Shown: piece after piece, positions 60,834-64,000 of the stretch
Layout: every line of letters begins with the position of its first letter
How positions within the stretch are numbered: the first letter of the stretch is position 1
Assembly (NCBI RefSeq): GCF_947623445.1
Contig: NC_135243.1
Location: forward strand, 8,186,501 to 8,250,500
DNA: 64,000 nucleotides
Origin: Clavelina lepadiformis
Lineage: Eukaryota > Chordata > Ascidiacea > Aplousobranchia > Clavelinidae
Reading direction: 5' to 3'
The notes under the pieces: model-generated
What the model was told of the DNA's origin: nothing
Databases searched by the model: none
Seen by the model: only the letters and a program-made list of their open reading frames with translations
Program-made: the position numbers and the translations under genes

Positions 60834-63800
60834 ATGATATCGTCATATTATAACTTCCTGGTTGCAGTTATGGTTTTCTCAGTCGCAACAAGCACATACG
60901 TAACGGATTCAAAGGAAGCAACGTCATCGGCGTCAGACCAGTCGCTGCGTAAGTCATGAAATAAGGCAGTTATACATATGGTGTGATACGCTCCAATGCT
61001 CCACACTCTTAATGCAAAAATTGTAAGTTTTATCAAATGTTTTGGCATTTTTTCCGTATATGAAAACAGCTTTACTCAAACGTTTCAGACGATCCGTGTT
61101 GTTCTTTTCCATGTCTCAACAAAGGGGTGTGTACATCATCATTGTCTAGTTACGAGTGTGACTGTCATGCTACCGGCTTCTACGGAGCAAACTGTGAGAT
61201 ACGTGAGTAGAGTTACGAGTTACGTTACTACTCGCGTACATCGTGTAATCCATTTCAAAATACAATTTGTAATAGTACTATTAGTTTACTGTATTTATAA
61301 TACTGATAGTGGACTGTTGTTGCCAATGATATGTTTCTAAGAACAATGCTAAACCACTTGTTTGTAAGGTTGTAAGGCTTAGTTATCTGTCATAAGTTTT
61401 TTTCTATCAGCATATTTTGGGACAAGAGTGAAAACGTGGCTTAAACCTCGCAAGGAAAACCTGCATTATTTCTTCACGCATTTTCAGTGGCTTTGGAAAA
61501 TTGTTAATAACACAACATGGTTGAGGAGATACCTCATGAAAGTGGTGTTGCTGAGTAAGACAAAATGTCTAAACGTGAAAATATCTAAACTTTGTATCAA
61601 TTTCCTTATATGACTATATTACAAGCACGAGTGTAATTATAAAGCCACTAGACATTTAAGTGCAAGTTATAATAAATAAAATTAACGTGATTTATGACAT
61701 CTTTTTAATTTTGTAAAGTCAGAATGAAGTCAATTGCGGAACCAAGCCCATACGGTGCTCTGACGAACTATCCTTGCTGGGAAACGTACTCAAACAAAAG
61801 CATGTATGTTAGGACGCTACCCCCGGTCCCACAAAACTGCCCAACTCCGATGGGAATTGAAGGTAAAACCGTATGACTAACGTATATGCTATATATAAAA
61901 AGATATCTTTGCAGTCCCTATGCAGAAGCTTCGCAAAATGGCTACTAAACGAAACATAGTTTTATATGCAAACCTTCGAAACAATTCAATGAAACCACGA
62001 TTTTTCCATCTAATTGTGTCAATGTTAATGCAGTAGGACGTCACAATGCAGGTTTTACATATCCTACGACGTTAATAACCAGGTAAATATCAATAACCTC
62101 CCTTTTGAGAGCGGCATGCCTGGGTGAACAAACGCTTAGACCTTGTTAAACAACAAAACAAACTCATTACGAGCGTGCCGTCGATTGCTAACATGAAAGA
62201 TCTTTGCATTCAGTATCAACATTTAAACTTACTTACACGGGAAATTTCTTAGAGGAATTGGCTTTCAAGAAGAAAAAATAAGACGTGTCATATAGACTCC
62301 GGGTTGCCGAGTTATAAAGTATATAACCGGAAGCTACGGCATGCTTGAAGCACAAATCAGCCTTCACATTTTGCGATTAAAACTCAACTTACGGGGCTTC
62401 AATGATTTGAACCACATAGTGTATTATCAGCAACTGCAACATTTGCTTTGCCTTAAACTATACGATCAAACTTTTTACTTCCATTAGTTAACTTATATAA
62501 ACTTGTATTATAAGTTACATTATTACTTATTTAAGTTATATCATAAGTTAATAGTTTAATATATAACAATCGATGGCCTAACAGTATACTCAAACACAAT
62601 CACCGTGTTTGTTCGGCACTTTTGCGTAACTTGCTTCTTTTTGCTTTTAATTACAACAGTGTGTGTATTTTAGGCAGAAAAACGTTGCCCGATGTTGATC
62701 TATTGCTGCAGAAATTTTTTCGAAGGCACCAGTTTGAGCCTTCTCCTACCCGCACGTCGCTCTTGTTTCCACTTTTTGCACAACACTTCAGTCATCAGTT
62801 TTTCAAGACAGACTGGCAAAAGGAACTGCCCCACCAGTGGGGCCAAAATTCCGTACGTTTGCGTATATAATATGTATGACCAGTGTTGTATGGACAATAT
62901 GAAGAATTGCAGAAAAAAGCGGCGATAAAATGCTTTTAAAGCTTTTGAACAAAAACAAAGTAAATGCTGTCAGATAAATGTTTGCAATCTACATTAACAC
63001 TGCGTCTTTTTGTTTCCAATCGCTTTCATATATAGGTCGATTTATCGCACATATACGGACATACCCAGGAAAGACAACACGCCTTGCGACTCCACATCGA
63101 TGGTAAAATGAAGTCTTCAAACATCGGAGGTGAAATGTTTCCTCCGCTTGTAGAAGATGCTCAAGTTTTGATGGACGGCATTGACAAAGTACCACAGGAA
63201 TATCGCTTCGCCATCGGACATCCAGGTTTCACAATGCAACCGCCGTTGCTCTTCTTCGCCACCCTGTGGCTAAGGTAAAGTGATTGTTGCTGACATGACA
63301 TGTGTTCCTGTATTTTGTGAAACATTTTACAACAGTATTTCGATAGCAAGTACAGTATTTTCAAAAGATGTTTAGTTAAAAGCAGTTTTAGTAAGTAAGC
63401 TTTAATTTTTGGCGGCAAAAAAGTGTAATAGCATGCGATTTGTGAACACTGAAGCACTATTATTGTTTCAGGGAACACAATAGGGTCTGTGACGTTTTGA
63501 AAAAAGAATATCCATCTTGGGACGATGAAAGGTTTTTTCAAACCACACGTCTTATACTCATAGGTGCATTATATTAAAACTATACGCGTTTAAATGATGG
63601 TTTGAAAAGATTTAAGTGTTAATTTTTTGTGTAAATAATTTAATCAAATCGATGCAACAGTGCTTGATGAAAGAAGGAAAATCATCTGCTGTTGTGTGTA
63701 ACAAAGGCTGTAACCCATAATACTGTTATGATAAGACGAGCACTATTTCGTTGCCGTCGTCTCCAATTTTTTTATGTCATGCCTTATTCAATCATGTTTT

Positions 63801-64000
63801 ACTTAGGTAAAACGCTGAAAATAATTATTGAAGACTACGTACAGCACAGCAGCGGCTACTTCTACAAGCTTATCTTCGATCCGGAAATAATTCACGATGT
63901 TGGGTTTTCCTATCACAACGAAATAGCATTGGAATTTCAATTGCTTTACAGGTGGCATTCTTTGACACCAGACCACATCAAAATTCAAGATCATATTTAC
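60834..64000 (+). CDS. PTGS: Cyclooxygenase (prostaglandin G/H synthase), 3' end outside window
   Basis: Exons 1-8: 60834-60948, 61089-61202, 61411-61554, 61719-61862, 62674-62852, 63036-63274, 63472-63563, 63807->64000. The ATG at 60834 is preferred to that at 60870 because it gives a fuller signal peptide ([18 protein letters not shown]). The EGF module ([12 protein letters not shown]...FYGANC) is one codon shorter than in its neighbours. Arg126 (gate Arg120), the AQHFSHQ distal-histidine motif, and catalytic Tyr390 with its proximal histidine (LLYRWH) are present. The window ends about 93 bp before the expected exon 8 border, so the aspirin-site serine and C-terminus cannot be judged. It is a tandem paralogue of the gene ending at 59216; apart from exon 6 the two are clearly diverged. 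Confidence 0.95.

Overview
The window reads as nuclear DNA of an invertebrate chordate, most likely a tunicate. This rests on AT-rich sequence, many short GT-AG introns, cyclooxygenase genes with the chordate exon plan, a dermatan-sulfate epimerase, and many small DNA-transposon relics. The species cannot be named from the sequence alone. All gene models were built by hand from splice signals, intron phase and protein-family similarity.

Layout: (1) 1-1426 (+), a small fibrinogen-domain protein gene, entered at its first exon and carrying several frame lesions. (2) 2650-7898 (-), a complete six-exon NAD-dependent sugar-nucleotide epimerase gene. (3) 7.9-15.2 kb, intergenic DNA with MITEs, a foldback and satellites. 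(4) 15226-21434 (+), an eight-exon gene for a secreted protein joining an N-terminal Ly6/uPAR three-finger domain to a complete C-terminal globin domain. This is the most unusual gene here. (5) 23279-25134, a non-autonomous LTR retrotransposon with intact LTRs and a 4-bp target duplication. (6) 27.5-36.4 kb (-), a complete twelve-exon cyclooxygenase (COX) gene followed by a tandem second copy of its last exons. (7) 36.4-46.8 kb, largely gene-free, with a hAT MITE, a probable solo LTR and a 9-bp satellite. (8) 46806-52493 (+), an eleven-exon dermatan-sulfate epimerase with two membrane spans and a C-terminal sulfotransferase-like domain. (9) 55182-59216 (+), a second complete COX gene. (10) 60834-64000 (+), a third COX gene cut by the window end in exon 8.

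The three COX genes share exon number and almost every exon length, and they flank the epimerase in a divergent arrangement, so they form a local paralogue cluster. They should make prostaglandin H2 in the ER lumen; the epimerase acts on chondroitin/dermatan sulfate in the secretory pathway. Most products in the window are secretory-pathway proteins, but nothing in the sequence shows that they work as one pathway. Besides the Ly6-globin fusion, the points most worth a second look are the duplicated COX 3' exon cassette and the almost identical exon 6 of the two plus-strand COX genes, whose identity stops at the exon borders.
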